This document shows positions 6,673 through 8,057 of a stretch of DNA of 8,057 nucleotides, piece by piece. Positions within the stretch are counted from its first letter, which is position 1; each line of letters opens with the position of its first letter. The stretch spans positions 1 through 8,057 of the forward strand of contig DDIP01000024.1 of NCBI GenBank assembly GCA_002338605.1, given 5' to 3'. A program made the translations under genes and the position numbers. The notes under the pieces are model-generated. The model ran no database searches. It was not told where the DNA came from and saw only the letters and a list, made by a program, of their open reading frames with translations. Source of the DNA: Proteobacteria bacterium UBA1847 (lineage in GTDB: Bacteria; Pseudomonadota; Gammaproteobacteria; Steroidobacterales; Woeseiaceae).

Positions 6673-7557
6673 GTGTTTAGCGGTAGCCTGGTCGCCCTCG
6701 TTACGCCGTTTGACGGCAACAATCGGGTCGATTACGAGAGTCTCAAGCGGCTGATCGATTTTCATGTGGCGTCCGGCAGCGACGGTCTTGTCATCGCGGG
6801 TACAACCGGTGAGTCGGCAACGCTGGCGCGAGACGAACACATTGAGTTGATCAACCGCGCGGTCGAGCTTGCTGACAGTCGACTGCCCGTCATCGCGGGA
6901 ACCGGATCCAATTCCACGGCGCAGACGGTTGACCTGTCGCGAGCGGTCGCTGGCAGCGGAATCGATGCCTACCTGGTCGTTGTGCCGTATTACAACAAAC
7001 CGGTTCAGGAGGGCCTGTTCAGGCATTTCAGCGCGGTTGCCGATGCTGTGGACAAGCCGGTCATCCTGTATAACGTGCCGGGCCGAACGGTTGCGGATTT
7101 GCTGCCGGAGACCGTTGCGCGGTTGGCGCAGCATGAGAATATCGCTGCGATCAAGGAAGCGACGGGCAACATCGAGCGATTGAAGGCGATCCGGGAGCTC
7201 ATAGAATGCGATTTTGCGTATTACAGCGGTGATGATTTCACCCTGTTGCCCTTTATTCAGAATGGAGGGCAGGGTGTTGTGACAGTAAGCGGAAATGTCG
7301 CTGCGGGCCAGGTTGCCGGCGTCTGCAAACTGGCGCTTGATGGCAAGTATGACGAAGCGAAAGCGCTTGACGATACCTTGCAGGCATTGAACAGAATGTT
7401 GTTTATCGAGTCGAACCCGATTCCGGTAAAGTGGGCGGTCGGTCAAATGGGCTTGATGGCAGATCATATTCGCTTGCCATTAACGCCGTTCCCGGCAAGG
7501 TTCCACGATGAAATGCGAGCGGCCATGCGTCAGGCCGGCGTCGCTCTGGAGAATTAA
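6673..7557 (+). CDS. dapA: 4-hydroxy-tetrahydrodipicolinate synthase (DapA)
   Basis: DapA condenses pyruvate with aspartate semialdehyde in the first committed step of the diaminopimelate/lysine pathway, supplying peptidoglycan and protein synthesis. The start is GTG 6673, with GAGGA at 6662-6666 six bases upstream; it gives 294 residues beginning (M)FSGSLVALVTPF, the standard N-terminus. The TTG at 6655 would add residues with no support. Catalytic positions match E. coli numbering: T44/T45 in GTTGES, Y107 in VPYYNKP, Y133 in ILYNVPGRT, R138, and the Schiff-base lysine K161 in AIKEATGN. The TIM-barrel protein is full length. It is divergent from gcvR and 3 bases upstream of a lipoprotein gene, paralleling the E. 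coli gcvR/dapA-bamC layout. Confidence 0.97.
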   Translation: MFSGSLVALVTPFDGNNRVDYESLKRLIDFHVASGSDGLVIAGTTGESATLARDEHIELINRAVELADSRLPVIAGTGSNSTAQTVDLSRAVAGSGIDAYLVVVPYYNKPVQEGLFRHFSAVADAVDKPVILYNVPGRTVADLLPETVARLAQHENIAAIKEATGNIERLKAIRELIECDFAYYSGDDFTLLPFIQNGGQGVVTVSGNVAAGQVAGVCKLALDGKYDEAKALDDTLQALNRMLFIESNPIPVKWAVGQMGLMADHIRLPLTPFPARFHDEMRAAMRQAGVALEN

Positions 7558-7560
7558 GGC

Positions 7561-7845
7561 ATGACCGCAATCAGGATACGGACCGTAGTGTTGGCTGTGG
7601 CGTCACTGGGCGTTCTCACGTCCTGTGGCGGTGCGAAAGTCAACGAAACCTGCGATGAGGTTCGCGCTTATCAACTGGTTGTGCCCGGCAAGCGAATCGT
7701 GGTCCCGGACGGACTGGATCCGCTGGATGAGTTCAAGGAAATGCCAATTCCGAAAGCAGAGACACCGCCAAGGCCGGCGGGATCGCGCTGCATCGAAAGC
7801 CCGCCGTCAATCCTGGTCGGTGGCGCAAAGGATAACAGCGAATAG
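7561..7845 (+). CDS. Small predicted lipoprotein in the bamC position
   Basis: The 94-residue protein has a lipoprotein signal: basic MTAIRIR, hydrophobic VVLAVASLGVL and the lipobox LTSC with Cys22. The mature part is about 73 residues, proline-rich and apparently without a folded domain. It contains VPGKRIVVPDGLDPLDEF and PIPKAETPPRP, then Cys31 and Cys77, which could pair as a disulfide. GGAG at 7548-7551 lies 9 bases before the ATG, and the gene starts 3 bases after the dapA stop, so the two are almost certainly co-transcribed. In E. coli the gene after dapA encodes BamC, a BAM-complex lipoprotein with an extended N-terminal segment. This product could be a much shortened BamC-like protein keeping only that segment, but the similarity is in style and position, so no symbol is given. 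An unrelated small lipoprotein is equally possible. Confidence 0.8.
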   Translation: MTAIRIRTVVLAVASLGVLTSCGGAKVNETCDEVRAYQLVVPGKRIVVPDGLDPLDEFKEMPIPKAETPPRPAGSRCIESPPSILVGGAKDNSE

Positions 7846-7846
7846 G

Positions 7847-7868
7847 TCGAATCAATCCCGCCCGGAGT
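7847..7868. repeat. Direct repeat copy 1 (22 bp), after the lipoprotein gene
   Basis: This 22-base stretch, starting TCGAATCAATCC and ending CGCCCGGAGT, begins 2 bases after the lipoprotein stop codon. An exact copy lies at 8036-8057, 189 bases downstream, ending at the last base of the window. The repeat includes a T-loop-like TCGAAT and a CCCGCC that forms the left arm of the hairpin at 7857-7877. Twenty-two identical bases in an 8 kb window is well beyond chance. Confidence 0.85.
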
Positions 7869-7877
7869 AGTGGCGGG
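7857..7877 (+). terminator. Hairpin after the dapA-lipoprotein operon, possible terminator
   Basis: CCCGCC (7857-7862) pairs with GGCGGG (7872-7877) around a 9-base loop. It lies 11 bases after the lipoprotein stop, where a transcript end is expected. Only two T residues follow the stem, so it is not a classic intrinsic terminator; it could instead protect the 3' end or belong to the repeat element, since the left arm is inside the 22 bp direct repeat. Confidence 0.35.
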
Positions 7878-7895
7878 TTGAGATGACAGTATGTA

Positions 7896-7969
7896 GGAGA
7901 GGTGGCTGAGCGGCTTAAGGCGCTCGCTTGGAAAGCGAGTGTACGTTTATAGGGTACCGCGGGTTCGAA
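7896..7969 (+). tRNA. tRNA-Ser(GGA), canonical to the T-loop, 3' end missing
   Basis: The sequence matches a bacterial tRNA-Ser: acceptor strand GGAGAGG (7896-7902), U8, D-arm GCTGAGCGGCTTAAGGC, anticodon stem CTCGC/GCGAG (7923-7927 with 7935-7939) and loop TTGGAAA, placing anticodon GGA at 7930-7932 (reads UCC/UCU). A long variable arm typical of class II tRNAs has GTAC/GTAC pairing (7941-7944 with 7954-7957). The T-arm begins normally with GCGGG (7959-7963) and TTCGAA (7964-7969). The expected continuation, a T then CCCGC and the acceptor strand CCTCTCC, is absent; the sequence becomes AAAACGCGGC and enters a hairpin array. No CCTCTCC occurs before the window end. It is therefore either a tRNA pseudogene, the 5' remnant at an insertion boundary, or an assembly join. 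Isotype is certain; function is doubtful. Confidence 0.8.
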
Positions 7970-8035
7970 AAAACGCGGCAGCGTTTTAGACGCGCGAAGC
8001 GCGCCCCGAAGGGGTGAGGATCGGCCCAAGCCGAT
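7970..8035. repeat. Array of four adjacent hairpins (palindromic element)
   Basis: Four short perfect hairpins follow each other almost without gaps. H1 is AAAACGC-GGCA-GCGTTTT (7970-7987, 7 bp). H2 is CGCGC-GAA-GCGCG (7991-8003, 5 bp). H3 is CCCC-GAA-GGGG (8004-8014, 4 bp). H4 is ATCGGC-CCAA-GCCGAT (8020-8035, 6 bp). H2 and H3 share a GAA loop, and H4 runs into the palindrome GATTCGAATC (8033-8042) and then repeat copy 2. The arrangement resembles composite intergenic palindromic elements (REP/BIME-like) rather than any coding sequence. H1 ends in TTTT and could act as a weak terminator for the tRNA. Structure is read directly; the mobile-repeat interpretation is inference. Confidence 0.7.
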
Positions 8036-8057
8036 TCGAATCAATCCCGCCCGGAGT
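8036..8057. repeat. Direct repeat copy 2 (at least 22 bp), at window edge
   Basis: An exact second copy of 7847-7868, cut by the window end, so the true repeat may be longer. It is preceded by ATTCGAATC-type sequence that resembles a tRNA T-loop and followed within the copy by CCCGCC, but its last bases (CCGGAGT) cannot pair with the GGAGAGG acceptor strand at 7896, so it is not simply the missing tRNA-Ser 3' end. Confidence 0.85.

Noticed and set aside
6571..7467. 298-codon open frame on the minus strand across dapA and the gcvR-dapA gap
   Set aside because: It is antisense to dapA, whose catalytic residues all match; the translation has no domain, signal or low-complexity logic of its own.
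7991..8035. Possible CRISPR array or integron attC in the hairpin region
   Set aside because: There are no regularly spaced repeat-spacer units; the four stems differ in sequence, and no attC core sites (GTTRRRY) or integrase gene are present.

Overview
The window looks like an 8 kb piece of a non-enteric gammaproteobacterial chromosome. It is moderately GC-rich by eye (not counted) and has tightly packed genes. The assignment rests on the mlaFEDCB order, the dapA/gcvR-bcp arrangement familiar from Escherichia coli, a BepA/MlaA pair, and an Rrf2-type SUF regulator of the kind seen in Xanthomonadales-like lineages. The exact genus cannot be read from the sequence.

Layout. Bases 1-96 (minus) hold the N-terminus of an Rrf2-family regulator that runs off the left edge. 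A divergent control region at 97-200 carries a 17-base inverted repeat with a core very like a type 1 IscR site. Bases 201-3258 (plus) are a five-gene phospholipid-transport operon, mlaF-mlaE-mlaD-mlaC-mlaB, with overlapping or nearly touching genes. Converging on it is a minus-strand operon, transcribed gcvR (6568-6041), bcp (6033-5563), bepA (5526-4027), mlaA (4025-3294). Divergent from gcvR is dapA (6673-7557), followed 3 bases later by a small predicted lipoprotein gene (7561-7845) in the position bamC occupies in E. coli. The right end (7846-8057) is unusual: one copy of a direct repeat of at least 22 bp, a tRNA-Ser(GGA) gene whose sequence is canonical up to the T-loop and then departs, a run of four back-to-back hairpins, and a second exact copy of the 22 bp repeat at the window edge.

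How the genes fit together. MlaF, MlaE, MlaD and MlaB form the inner-membrane ABC complex, MlaC is the periplasmic lipid carrier and MlaA the outer-membrane lipoprotein, so every component of the Mla system lies in one locus, in two converging operons. BepA, next to MlaA, is an outer-membrane quality-control metalloprotease, so 201-5526 is an envelope-maintenance block. GcvR (glycine-responsive regulator), Bcp (peroxiredoxin) and DapA (lysine/diaminopimelate synthesis) form a conserved gammaproteobacterial neighbourhood beside it.

Most of the window is ordinary core genome. The part that most deserves a second look is the last 210 bases, where a tRNA gene, hairpins and a direct repeat are interleaved in a way the standard annotation does not explain. 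A contig-end assembly artefact remains a real alternative.
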